A model generated the notes under the pieces. It was given only the letters and a program-made list of their open reading frames with translations, ran no database searches and was not told the DNA's origin. A DNA stretch of 64,000 bases from Nymphaea colorata (lineage: Eukaryota > Streptophyta > Magnoliopsida > Nymphaeales > Nymphaeaceae). The stretch covers positions 17,652,354-17,716,353 of the forward strand of contig NC_045139.1 in NCBI RefSeq assembly GCF_008831285.2, written 5' to 3'. The translations under genes were made by a program, and so were the position numbers. This document shows, piece by piece, positions 38,860-49,987 of the stretch (the first letter of the stretch is position 1; each line of letters begins with the position of its first letter).

Positions 38860-39180
38860 CTGCGCCGGATTCGGATCACGGGACCCAAAGGGAATCCGAA
38901 ATCCATCTCCACCGAATTCAGAGTCTCAGACCGTTGGCCCTTTACGCGCTGAGCGCCTCGCGTGGCCCCCTCCTCTCGCCCACGGCAAAGATCCAACGGT
39001 CGACGAGACCTCCAACGCGGCGCTACCGGACAACGCGGGCCGTCCGTTCCCCAGTCTCCTCTGCCCCCGGCTGCGGGCCCCACGACCCGACTCCATCCCC
39101 CCACTTATGGAGGAACGCCGAGACTCTTACCCCTCAAGGGTGTGGGACCCAGCACTCCTAAAAACCCAAATTACCACCTC
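38860..39180. other. GC-rich island inside AT-rich intergenic DNA
   Basis: Roughly 320 bases are markedly richer in G and C than the surrounding kilobases, with overlapping open frames on both strands but no recognisable protein. It contains ccaacgg/ccgttgg words in both orientations, as in some plant promoters. It may be a promoter remnant, a gene relic or an insertion. Confidence 0.35.
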
Positions 39181-39618
39181 AGTCCTCAAAAATTAGCTTG
39201 TATTTGGTCTTCATCATCATAATAAATGATATTTGTTGCCTTTCAATGTCGGTTTTATTAAAGCAAATGACGACAAAGCCCATTCTTTTTCACCTAATAT
39301 TAACTTTCCGTCCCTAATCGAGAGAGACAATTTTGCCCTTGGATCTTACTGCTAGTCTATTGGGGGAGGAGATCCTGTAACGAAGAATGCACTTGATGAA
39401 CAACAACAAGTGGCGTATCCCGGTACAAGGTCATGCTCTCTTACACATTCCCCATGAATTGATTTGGGGCATTATGGACAATTGAGAAGCTGACAGCATA
39501 GTGGGTTGGTTCGAGTTATCAGCAACACATGACATGTGGGTGTGTGCACCCGAATGTGGGCAGGCCAAGCTGACGGTTCTTCACATGCAAAAAACTATAG
39601 GCAATTCGAGATACTCGC

Positions 39619-39644
39619 TATATATATATATATATATATATATA
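39619..39644. repeat. (TA)n microsatellite
   Basis: About 13 uninterrupted TA units. Confidence 0.9.
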
Positions 39645-41108
39645 GGCAAGATGGTTAGAGATGTAAGAAAAAATTATGAAAATGTCACGTGTATAAGCTA
39701 AAAATTGAAGATGAAAATATCAAATATCAAAATGAAAGGTAAAAATCACATGCAAGAGAGTAATTGCTTTTGAAAGAGCTTGTGTTTAAATTGCCAATTA
39801 AGTTTAGTAAAAAGCAGAGGGAGGAGTGCATGTGCATCACTTAACCGACATGAAGTGGGTAACGCTGAGCCGTTTCCTTCATTATGTCCGCTCATGTTGG
39901 GGAAAGAAAAAGGCTTCTAATGAGGTAAGCTCCAATCCTTTTTGAAGGAAGCACATGAAACTGCCGCAGTTTCATCTCTGAATCCACTTCTATCTAAAAA
40001 CATCATAACTCTTTTGAGTTTCCAAGTCCAAGATATTCACATAAAGTTAGCAAATTGAAGGTAAATTCATGTAGAATCCTAGTAAAAGGTCTGCAACTCA
40101 ACTATAAGGTGCTCGTTTAGAGAGCACTATTAAAGGGGTGTTTGATTTGTTGGCAATCTCGAAGTATCCATCCCTTCATTGTCAGTCAAACGCGGCCCCT
40201 TTCTAGGCCGTTCGAGTTTGTTGGTCCCGTTTTCTTATATAGATTTTGTTTTTTTGGGGATAAGTTAACCCAAATGATCTTATCTAACGGCAATTTTTTT
40301 TTTTCCATTTTAGTTTAGCGATTGGGTAGGTGAGGGTGCCGTACGGTTGGTGAACACCAAGGCTTCGGCTCGATGGGACCCAGTTGGACCGTCTCGAATG
40401 CGTTCCGAGGTGCTAAGTTTCTATTGGATCTGATATTATCAAAATCCAAATCCATTGATAAATTCATTTTAAAAACGCACCACCAACCCCCCCCTCCCCA
40501 TCATTTGTTGTGTTTCGGTCAAAGACGCAAAAGGGCAGAGAGGGACGCGGAGTGAGATAAGCTTCCCTGGGGCATTTTAGGAAAACGAGTAAATTTTTAA
40601 CGTAGTGCCAGACGTAATGAGGGGCAGGGCCCCGCCCAGACCGTCACGGGCAGCTTTCTTAGACCGCTAACGGTCAAGCGCGAGGCGTCGCCAGAGCGCG
40701 CCGAGGGCGTCGTCGCGGGGGGCGTCAGGGATCGACGGTTCGAGATTTTCGCGACGCGGCAAATCGACGCTGCTCGTTCGGTTCCTTGGGCTAAGAGCAG
40801 CGAGAGAAAGGACGGTTTGGCAAAATGCGCGCGAACAAGGTGACGTCTGATTGCACCGAAAAATCAAGTTCCCGTCATGGTGAGGCCAGGTGCTAATCAA
40901 GTTTTGTTCACATTTTTTTTTATTGTTGATGAAAAAAAGAGAGGTGGAAGTAGGGTTAAGGAGCTTGTTTTTGAAGCTGAACAGGTGGTCGAGGAGGGAG
41001 CGTTTTCGTGTAGTGATCGGGAAATGAACTGAGGGCAAGGTTAAATTTAGGATGATGAGAGGGGCTAGGGCGGGAAATGAGAGGAGTGGAGGGACGCGGG
41101 GTTGGGCC

Positions 41109-41116
41109 TATATAAG
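41109..41116 (+). promoter_or_regulatory. TATA box of the arginine decarboxylase gene
   Basis: TATATAAG lies 577 bases upstream of the ATG and is followed by a long pyrimidine-rich leader, predicting a transcription start near 41135-41150. Confidence 0.6.
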
Positions 41117-41131
41117 GAGATCGGCGCCCTC

Positions 41132-41191
41132 ATGCAACCCTCGCCTGCCGTGAGCTTCCTTCACGAGTTACCGACCTCCTTGACGCCGTGA
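41132..41191 (+). promoter_or_regulatory. Possible 19-codon upstream ORF in the arginine decarboxylase leader
   Basis: ATG at 41132 opens a 19-residue frame (MQPSPAVSFLHELPTSLTP) ending in TGA at 41189-41191. It is the only ATG I found between the TATA box and the main start at 41686. It begins only 16 bases after the TATA box, so it is translated only if transcription starts at or before it. Upstream ORFs are reported in some plant ADC mRNAs, but I see no match to a known conserved peptide. Confidence 0.3.
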
Positions 41192-41685
41192 GTTTCGCCT
41201 TCTCCTCCCAACGGCCTCATTGCCGATTGCATCCCTCCCCTCGCCCTAAACACCGTTAGGTTTCCGTCTCTGTCCCTCTCTCCTTCCCCCCCTTCTCTCT
41301 CGATCTCTTTCTTGCCATTTTTCTGACTCCGGATTGATCTGTGAATCGTTTTCCGTTGTCTTCAGCCTTTTCTTCCGTCCGCTTGCTGTCTCTGGTTTCG
41401 GCGTCGCTTCGATCTCCGATCGGCTAGGGTTTCGACGGAGGGACCCGGCGCTCGTGCTCCTGTTCTTCGTCTTTAAACTTCCTGTTTGAGTCCGCGCTCC
41501 AGTCCTTCTTCTGACGCGCAGGTGTGGGGATTAGCGGGCGTGTCCGAGGCGGTCTAGGTTTCCTCTTTTTCTCTCCGTCTCCGCCTGCTTCTTTTGGGGG
41601 GGTAGCCGGGGCTCCGGCCTCGGCGGTTTCTAAAGCCCCCGTTTGTCTCAAGACCTGATTATAGACCGGAAGTAGTTGGGAAGAG

Positions 41686-43812
41686 ATGCCGGCCCTGGCT
41701 TGCGTAGATGCTGCAGCACCCCTGCCTCCTGGCTACGCCTTCGCTGGGGAAAGCGCTCTTCCCACTGCTCTGCCGGAGAGTTTCGACCTCTCCGGCGTTG
41801 TCATCGATGACGATGACTCGACCGCCGTGAAAGTTACGGCGGCGATGGCGACGTCCCCGTGGTCTCCTGATCTTTCCGCATCCTTGTACAAGATCAACGG
41901 ATGGGGCGCCCCCTACTTCTCCGTGAACGCCGCAGGAAACATCTCCGTCAGGCCGCACGGCGTTGCGACGATGCCGCACGCCGAGATCGATCTCATGAAG
42001 GTCGTCAGGAAGGTCACCGAGCCGAAGTCCCTCGGCGGGCTCGGACTGCAGCTGCCGCTTATCGTCCGACTGCCCGACGTGCTCAGGGACCGCCTCGAGT
42101 CGCTTCACTCGGCCTTCGAATCCGCGATCCACTCTCAGGGGTACGAGTCCCACTACCAGGGCGTCTACCCTGTCAAGTGCAACCAGGACCACTACATCGT
42201 CGAAGACATCGTCGAGTACGGCCGCCCTTTCCGGTTCGGCCTCGAGGCCGGGTCGAAGCCGGAGCTCCTCCTCGCAATGAGCGCGTTGTGCAAGGGAAAC
42301 CCTGAATCGTTCCTCGTTTGCAATGGTTACAAGGATCAGGAGTACATCTCGCTCGCTTTGATGGCTAGAAGGCTCGGTCTCAACACGGTGATCGTCCTTG
42401 AGCAGGAGGAGGAACTGGATCTGGTGATTGAAGTAAGTCGAAGGATCGGCGTCAGGCCGGTGATTGGGCTGCGTGCTAAGCTCCGGACCAAGCACTCTGG
42501 CCATTTCGGGTCGACCTCCGGCGAGAAAGGCAAGTTTGGATTGACGACACTTCAGATCATTTCGGTGGTCCGGAGGCTCGAGAGGGCTGATATGCTCGAC
42601 TGTCTCCAGCTGCTCCATTTCCACATCGGTTCGCAGATCCCATCCGTTGATCTCCTGAGCGACGGCGTTGGCGAGGCTGCTCAGATATACTGCGAGCTTG
42701 TTCGTCTTGGTGCCGGAATGAGGGTGCTGGACATCGGTGGCGGGCTTGGGATCGATTATGACGGGTCACGCTCGAAGATGTCGGACATGTCAGTCGGATA
42801 CAACCTCGAGGAGTATGCGGCCACTGTGGTTCAGGCCGTCCGTTACGCCTGCGACAGGAAGTTCGTCAAGCATCCGGTCCTCTGCAGCGAGAGCGGGCGG
42901 GCGCTTGTCTCTCACCATTCTGTTCTCGTATTCGAGGCCGCCCCTTCTCTGCCTGTCCTGGACGGAGCGACGCCGGGGCAGCATGATTTGAGGTTCCTCA
43001 TGGAAGGTCTCTCTGATGAGGCACGCTCTGACTACCGGAACCTGACAGCCGCGGCCGTTCGCGGCGACTATGACACTTGCCTGGCCTACACGGAGCAGAT
43101 GAAACAGAGGTGCATCGAGGAATTCAAGGAGGGATCTCTCGGTCTCGAGCACCTCGCGGCCGTCGACGGACTTTGCGAGCTGGTTGCGAAGGTGGTGGCT
43201 CACGGTAATCCAGCAGCCGGTAGTGACTCGCCGACGATAAGGTCCTACCACGTGAATCTGTCCATCTTCAAGTCTCTGCCGGACCTCTGGGCCATCGAGC
43301 AACTGTTCCCGATCGTGCCCATCCACCGTCACTGCGATCGGCCGACTGTCAACGGTGTGCTGTCGGACTTAACGTGCGACAGCGACGGGAAGGTGGACAA
43401 GTTCATTGGAGGAGGGAGGACCCTGCCGTTGCACGAGTGCAGGAGGGGGGAGGCATACTATTTGGGGATGTTCCTGGGCGGTGCCTACCAGGAGGCGCTC
43501 GGGGGGCTGCACAACCTGTTCGGCAGCCCGAACGTGGTGCGCGTGGTGCAGAGCGACGGCCCTCACTGCTTCGCCATCACGGGCACGGTGCCCGGACAGT
43601 CGTGTGCGGACGTCCTCCGGGTGATGCAGCACGAGCCCGCCCTTATGTTCGAGGCGCTCAGGGTTCGGATCGAGGAGTGCTTCCACGGAGCTTCCGCAGC
43701 GGAGGAGGAGGAGGAAGAGAGTGTGGCCCACAGCCTTGCGTGTTCCTTCGACTCCACCCCATACCTCGTCGCCGCTGTAGGCGACGACGAATGGGTCCAC
43801 TGCTGCGCTTGA
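41686..43812 (+). CDS. ADC: Arginine decarboxylase (biosynthetic, PLP-dependent)
   Basis: Converts arginine to agmatine and CO2, the first step of the plant arginine route to putrescine; plant forms occur in chloroplast and cytosol. A single intronless exon encodes 708 residues, normal for plant ADC, whose genes typically lack introns. The PLP lysine is K164 in YPVKCNQ. The barrel domain includes [10 protein letters not shown] (substrate and phosphate region) and the glycine-rich [13 protein letters not shown] loop. The C-terminal sheet domain contains [10 protein letters not shown], whose Cys-Asp is the catalytic pair, and [19 protein letters not shown]. The N-terminal 60 residues are variable. 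It starts at the first ATG of the long frame; a 577-base leader lies between it and the TATA box. The 3' UTR has CAR- and CGT-type trinucleotide runs. The coding region is strongly GC-rich, which creates long antisense open frames that are not genes. Confidence 0.97.
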   Translation: MPALACVDAAAPLPPGYAFAGESALPTALPESFDLSGVVIDDDDSTAVKVTAAMATSPWSPDLSASLYKINGWGAPYFSVNAAGNISVRPHGVATMPHAEIDLMKVVRKVTEPKSLGGLGLQLPLIVRLPDVLRDRLESLHSAFESAIHSQGYESHYQGVYPVKCNQDHYIVEDIVEYGRPFRFGLEAGSKPELLLAMSALCKGNPESFLVCNGYKDQEYISLALMARRLGLNTVIVLEQEEELDLVIEVSRRIGVRPVIGLRAKLRTKHSGHFGSTSGEKGKFGLTTLQIISVVRRLERADMLDCLQLLHFHIGSQIPSVDLLSDGVGEAAQIYCELVRLGAGMRVLDIGGGLGIDYDGSRSKMSDMSVGYNLEEYAATVVQAVRYACDRKFVKHPVLCSESGRALVSHHSVLVFEAAPSLPVLDGATPGQHDLRFLMEGLSDEARSDYRNLTAAAVRGDYDTCLAYTEQMKQRCIEEFKEGSLGLEHLAAVDGLCELVAKVVAHGNPAAGSDSPTIRSYHVNLSIFKSLPDLWAIEQLFPIVPIHRHCDRPTVNGVLSDLTCDSDGKVDKFIGGGRTLPLHECRRGEAYYLGMFLGGAYQEALGGLHNLFGSPNVVRVVQSDGPHCFAITGTVPGQSCADVLRVMQHEPALMFEALRVRIEECFHGASAAEEEEEESVAHSLACSFDSTPYLVAAVGDDEWVHCCA

Positions 43813-43966
43813 CTCCTCGAGCTGAAATTGCAACAGCAGCAGCAACAACAGCAAACAAGAAGAACTCTCTTCGTTTTCCTTGCCCTTTTTACCATCTGGT
43901 GGTCAATAAAGAAGGCGATAAAAGCAATCGGTGCGTCTTCGTAAACCCTGAGTCCTTTGTCCCTGG

Positions 43967-44009
43967 TCGTCGTCATCGTCGTCGTCGTCGTCGTCATCAT
44001 CGTCTTCTT
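43967..44009. repeat. (GTC/ATC)n trinucleotide run in the ADC 3' UTR
   Basis: Imperfect gtcgtc/atcgtc units about 155-197 bases after the stop codon. A shorter cagcagcaacaa run occurs at about 43830-43858. Confidence 0.8.
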
Positions 44010-45053
44010 CTTAGATGAAGAAAATTTTTATGTCAGTGAATTTGTAATTGGTTCAGTCTGTTTCTTCGTGTAGATGATGGAAGGCGATGTAAAAGCGCCT
44101 CCTTTTTTTTCTTGCCTCCGTTGGAGAATTAGTACATGAAAAAAAAAACTCAGTTGTCCTTCTGTAACCTCGTGGGCAGTTTATGGCTTTCAGTTGATGG
44201 TGTATGCCTTGTCGAATGAACCCTACTGGTCCTTACGTCATTGAATATTCTACTCTGCGGTATTCGGACGTCGGAATCAATTTGGAATAACCCAGCACTC
44301 TTGTTGACCGATGCAACCGAAAAAAAAAATTAGGTGGGTGGGGTGGTGACCTGTTTAGTCATAATTTTTTTTTGTCTTCCTTTTCTGATTCTCTAGCTAG
44401 GAAATGGCCTTGGGTAACCAGCCCCCGGCTGTCGTTTTCCGAGATTGAAAGTGTGGGCTTATCTTTGACCTTATCATTAGCCGGCCGATTAGTCTATTTA
44501 TTAATTGCAGACCTTGATCCTTTCTATTTCTTGCTAATGATCCCATCTTTAAGAAAAAAGGAATGGAGAAACCGAAAAATAGTAATCGTGGTTCTTGTTT
44601 CACAACAAATACCAACCAATTTCCAGGCCACCCGTCGCACGCAGACAAACACACGCACACACCGATCGAGCTAACCCTTATTCAGACGGTCGTACAAGCA
44701 TGCAACTCCTCTGCATTTCCTGTTACGGATGCATGTGCTTTGTTTCAGAAGAGCTTTGCGAGCTACGCTTTTTTTTTTCCGTATCTTTTCTGCGCCGAAA
44801 TTAACTTTTCACCAGATGGTGCTAAGAAGTAGTTTCTTCTTTTTGTATGTATGTGCTTTGATACTCTCTCTCTCTCTCTCTCTCTTCCTCTTTTCAGGAG
44901 AGGTCACATGTGCACAGGCGCTACCGGTGCAGGGGACTACGCGCTTAGGTCGAGAGAGAAGGAGGAACGTGGGGTGCCGGGGGGACACATGGCTCTGTGA
45001 GACGTGGGTGGTGGAATGGACAGTATGGTCCCCTATTCATATTGCCCGCGTCA

Positions 45054-45478
45054 TCACCTAAGCTTTTTAATGGCGATAATGGTGGTGGTGAAGTTGACGA
45101 TGATGGCAGGTGGTTGAAGTGGAAGAATGGAGCTAGGTGTTCCTGCAGACGTCAAAACAAAGACAATCTGCTCCCTATGGCAATCAGTCTTTGTCCGGCT
45201 CTTATGCGTGACGTATGACGTCCAAGTGTCACACCCTGCGAATCGCAAGGCTTGGAGACCAACAAAGTAGGTCATCTTCTTTCCTTCTTCCTCCATCTCA
45301 TCATCATCATCATCAGCATGTACATCACTGTCATCCTCACTTTTCTTCCGAGATTGCCATCCGCTTCTTTTTGTTCTGATATTTCTCTCTCTAGACTTCA
45401 CTTTATTGGCTACCACAGCTGCTCGATCTCTTGTTGGACCATGTCCATCACCTCCACAGGAAATGGATTCTCCCTGAT
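45054..45478 (-). CDS. Unrecognised coding-like exon, acidic/basic low-complexity protein
   Basis: On the minus strand a frame of up to 153 codons is open. It has an acceptor (gatggttcag) ending at plus 45479, which would start the exon at 45478 with two bases completing a codon. Residues after the acceptor are rich in Arg/Lys, then a run of Asp and Glu encoded by repeated gat codons. The incoming phase matches the outgoing phase of the candidate exon ending at 48466. No known domain is recognised. The last third may be read-through into non-coding sequence. It could be a gene, a pseudogene or chance. Confidence 0.2.
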
Positions 45479-47053
45479 CTGAACCATCGTTTGCATAATG
45501 AATAGAACATGTCAATCTGTCAATTCTTTATTACCGAGTTGATTTATGTGCTATCAAGTTCATTTTAGAGATGGATGGTCACTGCTGTAAGTATTCACCA
45601 TGCATTTCACTGCTCTTCGCCGTTTCTGTTGGGAGTGATCGGACGATACCAACAGATGCTGTGATGGTAGATGAACTTAAAATTTGTTAGAATCTGCTCA
45701 CTGATAGGTACGGCGAAAAGGTCACGATAAGGGCCCAAGAACTTGCTTTATGAAATAAAGACATGTTGGGCCACGATCTAAACGCGGAGATCGAGTTTTG
45801 CATAATATAACTGTTGAGGTTTCTGAGAAAGTACGCAGAGGGCGTCCCCATGGGCCTAGCGGACGGGTAATCAAATATAATTGCTCTGTCGGCAAGGCCA
45901 AAAAGACCTTCAATTCGTTTTGAGAACTACCATTGACAATTTGATAATTTCGATCGATTGATTGACTCATAATCTGTCCTGTCACAAGTAACTTGCAAAA
46001 AAAAAAATGTTGATCATAACTAGCAGGTAACATTCATTAAGCGGGCCACGTAAGTTAGGTCAAACAGTTCATGAATTCAAAAGTGCTTTTGTTTTCAAGT
46101 CAAACCGGGAGCCTAACACCTTTCTTTTTTCTTCTGGGTACTTTGCTTTCCTCATGCATAACGTGTTCTTCACGACCATCACTGTCCCAAGGTGAAAAAT
46201 GTTACTCTTCCCGAAAGGCACGGGTTTGAATTTTGGGTTCATGTCAAAGCCTCCCACATCCCCATCACAACAGACTATATAGTATTGAATGTGAATTTCT
46301 GACACCCCAAGAAAGAAGAGAAAAAAAAACTCGAGAAGAGAATGAAGTAGGTATTACACAGAATATGCTGCTTCCTCATGTTAGGGTTTTGGCAATTCTG
46401 TGTGCTTTCACGCAAAATGGTCGTCTCTCCAAGTGACAGACAATAAAGAAAGGCCCCAGCTTCTTTTCAAAAGCTCATATAAGAAAATTGGCTTTGGGCA
46501 GGTCAGACAGCAACAACGGCTTGCTTAGATCAGCCTCTAAATAAAAATATATAAGCCAAGATAGAGTATAAGCTTTTCTGGGTTGTGTACGGTGATGTAC
46601 ACTTTCAGCTTTTAGTGTTTGTTTTTATTTTTCTGTTCTACAAGTCTTAACTCCTTAAGGACAAAGGCGTAGGGAAAGTTGTATAAACGGCAGTTTTGGT
46701 TAGACCCACACACTTTCACTGCGTTGCGATTGGAGGGGGATGTATTGAAACAGATTTGGTTGGAGAGTAGCTTAACTTCCCTCCAGGTTCGCATAGTATG
46801 GGCGCTGCGGCCACGGAAACGGTCACTGCCCCTTTTCGTGAACGCCACTTCAACACAATGGCTTCAACTACTGCTCTCAATGCATATAAATCTTGGTATC
46901 CTTGCAAATTCATTGGAAGAATAGGAAAGAAAGTTTTTAAACCATATAATGGCTTTTTCACCATTTTCTTTCATCAATTGAAGAGTTTTTTTTTTTTTTT
47001 TTCCCGTTTACCTTTATGATTTGTTAAGATGGTTGAACCTCCTAAATGTGTTT

Positions 47054-47222
47054 AACTACCTTCAGTATTTTAGGGTAAGCAGGAGAGAAAACCCCATCGC
47101 TTGAGAGGCCGAAACCTCCCTCCTCCCTCTTCTCCCTTTGGTCCAAATCTGTTTCAAGACTGAATGAACTAGTGGTTATGCTCGAGAGTAGTGCCTGCCA
47201 CAATCAAACTACCTTCAGTATT
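47054..47222 (-). mobile_element. 5'-truncated SINE-like insertion flanked by a perfect 16-bp target-site duplication
   Basis: AACTACCTTCAGTATT occurs at 47054-47069 and again at 47207-47222, flanking a 137-bp insert. In minus orientation the insert begins tgattgtggcagg (part of a B-box-like GTTTGATT spanning the junction), then ACTACTCT, GTTTGGACC-like and GGAGGAGGGAGG stretches, then GGCCTCTC. It resembles the bodies of the segments at 34376-34575 and 48140-48240. A duplication of this length is typical of target-primed retrotransposition (SINE/LINE) and argues against a DNA transposon. Confidence 0.6.
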
Positions 47223-48139
47223 AGATAGGAACTATTGTAGTTAGATTGAGCATTTGGTGAGAACACTTTGTTCACTTATAAATGTGTAGCACCGAGTTGT
47301 ATAATGGTTGAGAACCACCATTCGTTTCCTGGTAGAGCATTGACACCATTGGTTGCAAGATGGAACGAATGACAGGAAGGATCATATCAATCCGAATTTC
47401 ATTGCTCATAGCTTTGAAACGATACGTTTTCTTTGTGAAATTAACAAAACTCAAGCTGGACCCCCATCCTGTTGTATAAAATTTTTATACATCAGACAAA
47501 TGTACAGACTCATAGAAGTTTTTTTTTAAAAAATACATCCTGTTGTATAAAATTTTTCCAAGTAGTCTCTGATCACATAATAAACCCCCATCCCTTGTTT
47601 ATTGCAATGCAACCACAGTGGAGTTTCCCAAACTAAATCCATGACACATTTCTTGCAGATGCTTGTATGCTCAATGCTAGTCTTGTCTAGTTTGGAATAG
47701 TGTTCTATAAACGTGCCTCCAAATCTCCCAGAGAACCCGATGTTCTTTTATATCTAAGGGTTGGTTTCACTTTGGATGCAGTACCATAAGAAATGACAAG
47801 GCCATCTAACCTGGTCTGACCCAATTTTCAAGGATGCAGTACATGAGTAGGAAAGCCAAATCTCTGACGCAGCAGAGTTCATCTTCGTCTTAGGACGAGC
47901 AATGCCACTGGAATTTTAGATGAATCGGACCTGCCAATTGCTAGTCAGTAGAGAATGAATCGTACTTTCGCTACTTTTTGAAAGAGAGGGTCAGCTTGTT
48001 GTTTATCAAAGTTGTCTTCCTTTTAATTTGTCTGGTTAGTAGCATGATGGAAAACCAAGTATTCTCAGCAATATTTAATATTTATTGCAAGTGAGAATGA
48101 TGTTGTACAATAGCATCAATTAATCGTCAAATTTGTTAG

Positions 48140-48240
48140 GTGGGATGCCTTAAAAGGGCCGAAGCCCCTCTCCTCATGGAAGCCCCTCTCCTCATGATCC
48201 AAAACTGCTTGGAGACCTAGGTTGTAAGTTGAATACTCGT
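48140..48240 (-). mobile_element. SINE-like fragment related to 47070-47206, with an internal 18-bp tandem duplication
   Basis: The plus sequence has gaagcccctctcctcatg twice in tandem (about 48163-48198), then gatccaaaactgcttggagacct. Read on the minus strand, this aligns loosely with the 3' half of the 47070-47206 insert: AAACAG.TTTGGA, GGAGAGGGG and TTCGGCC. Confidence 0.35.
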
Positions 48241-48285
48241 CAACCAGATTGTCGTACATTCACTGTTTGCAGTCCAAAAAAATAC

Positions 48286-48716
48286 TTAACTTTTTCCTTC
48301 ATCACAAGAATTTTCTGTATTTATAGAACTTTGGGAAGAAGATTTATGACATGTATATCTGGATTTGATGTCTCTTCGTTCATGTGATGCAGATGTAGTA
48401 ATAATATGTGGACATCGAGTAACACGATGGACAAAACTCTCATGCCAAATCCTCTCCATTTTTACCTGCATTTAGCACTACACAATTGGTCTTTCTTATG
48501 GGAAATTTAGAGGACGTTTGATTGCCATTCCTGAAAGAGACTGTAAGTGGATGTTTCGTGTCTGATGTTGCGAGAACAGCATCATAAACCACTTCGGATT
48601 CGGTGTTCTCCATGGAGCGAACGGACACAACCCGTCTTATATTTGACTGCCATTCTACGCTAGAGTGAACATTCTGTTCTTGGTGTTCCAGGAACGGAGT
48701 CACAGGTGCTTCAGAT
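48286..48716 (-). pseudogene. Coding-like segment with splice sites and a possible frameshift, unrecognised product
   Basis: On the minus strand, 48716-48466 is preceded by an acceptor (agaattgcag) and followed by a donor (aatgcag/gtaaaa). It is open in only one frame (83 codons), with ordinary amino-acid composition. If the donor is ignored, a one-base frame change near 48466 continues the open reading for about 55 more codons, rich in Ser, His and Arg, to a TAA at 48286. It is thus either an internal exon of an unannotated gene (joining 45478 in phase) or a frameshifted relic. No family is recognised. Confidence 0.25.
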
Positions 48717-49149
48717 CTGCAATTCTATGTGGAACAAATAGACAGAGACCGCCATTCAGTTGTCAAAATGGGTGCTCTTCGCGGCTGGTCTTTCTTGCTA
48801 GTTATACATTGAAATAGCATGATCTTGAAAATGTGCTTATGGGGCTTCAAGTTTGAACGCTATTTCTGTATGATTAGCTTCATGAAAAAGAGAAAATAAT
48901 CTAAACTGTCAAGTTTTAATTTAGAGAATTCAGAATCCATCAGGTAGCGATCCTTCTCTTCTTTTTGTGTTCTTCAGTTGAGCTTGGTTTAGGCAGACCC
49001 TTCCTGGTCAGAAGAGCAATCTGTTTTAAGATGAGTTGATGGGTACTTCAGAGATGCTTAATACGAGCACAAGAGAGAAAGAGAAGGATATCTATGTTGG
49101 AAACGAAAACAACAACGTTTTGCATTAGCCAGACATGGTTTAGACATGG

Positions 49150-49640
49150 TTTAAGAAGAAATAATCCAACTCTATATGTGTTTCCTGTTGGTAAAAGTTT
49201 AGTCTCCTATTAAAGATTGTGAGAGATCTTCAAGAGGTTATAAAGGAGGGTAATTAATAATATGATTGTCCTGTTTCTTAGTCTTTTTGAGGTTGGAGCC
49301 GAAACTGGTAGGGGGCGGGTTGAGATCTGCCAAACCAATGACCCGAGCCCAAGAGTGAGTCAGGTTGTTACAGTGGTATCAGAGCCGGTTTAACACTCGG
49401 ACCTAGGATCCTACACATGAGGACGCAAGCCCGAGCCCAGGAGTGGGTCGGGTTGTTACATAGTAGACTTCGTCAATTTCTGACCTCTTACAGTACAAAT
49501 ACTCGATGCACTGCATTGAGTGACCGTAATTAAACGGAGCTCATATATATATATAGCTTTTTTTGCCGAAAGAAAAGAATTGGGAGGTGTTTGGATGATC
49601 CAGATATTAAGTGTCCCTTTCGTGAATGAAGATGTATTTT
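49150..49640 (+). mobile_element. LTR-retrotransposon remnant with primer binding site, unit A of a tandem duplication
   Basis: An LTR-like segment ends in gttgttaca at 49372 and is followed at once by TGGTATCAGAGCC (49374-49386), the initiator tRNA-Met primer binding site. After about 45 bases a second LTR end (cccgagcccaggagtgggtcgggttgttaca-like) closes at 49460. The element is therefore collapsed: LTR, primer site, a stub of internal sequence, and the 3' end of a second LTR. Downstream flank 49461-49640 is shared with unit B. Confidence 0.65.
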
Positions 49641-49654
49641 GCAAATGAGTTTCC

Positions 49655-49934
49655 CGTTCTTAAGAAGGTTCAGTATATAATGCCTCAAAAGTTTAGTTTC
49701 ATATTGAAAATTGTGAGAGATCTTCAAGGGAGGTCATTAATAATATGTTTGTCTTGGTTCCTAGTTTTTTTGAAGCTGAAGTTGAAACTACTAAGGGGCG
49801 GGTTGGGATCCACCAAACTAAGGGCCCAAGCTTAAGAGTAGGTCGGGTTGTTACACAGTAGGCTTTGTCAAGTTTTGGCCTCTTACAGTACAAATACTCG
49901 ATGCATTGCATTGAGTGACTGTAATTAAACGGAG

Positions 49935-49987
<53 letters not shown>

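Larger units (their letters stand above)
24638..41108. other. 16-kb intergenic region rich in repeats
   Basis: The start is the 3' UTR of the V-ATPase gene. The rest contains (TA)n arrays, MITE-like inverted repeats, SINE-like tRNA-derived segments, a dispersed 190-bp repeat and a 102-bp tandem duplication, listed separately. Segments such as 28540-28900 and 37480-38010 are dense in degenerate gaatccgaat/ggatcc-like words. All ORFs here are short and unrecognised. I see no supported gene. Confidence 0.6.

Noticed and set aside
41659-42624. 321-codon open frame on the minus strand opposite arginine decarboxylase
   Set aside because: It is a compositional shadow of a GC-rich coding exon; the sense frame has clear catalytic motifs and the antisense product has none.
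42790-43854. Overlapping minus-strand frames of 180 and 161 codons opposite arginine decarboxylase
   Set aside because: Same GC-driven antisense shadowing, with no recognisable domains.
47272-47345. tRNA-like sequence (gttgtataatggttgaga) near 47.3 kb
   Set aside because: Resembles a tRNA A-box region, but no B box, acceptor stem or cloverleaf could be formed.
49092-49110. TGTTGGAAACG as the exact 5' end of the unit A LTR
   Set aside because: It starts with TG, but the homology between units A and B does not clearly reach it, so the LTR start is left approximate.
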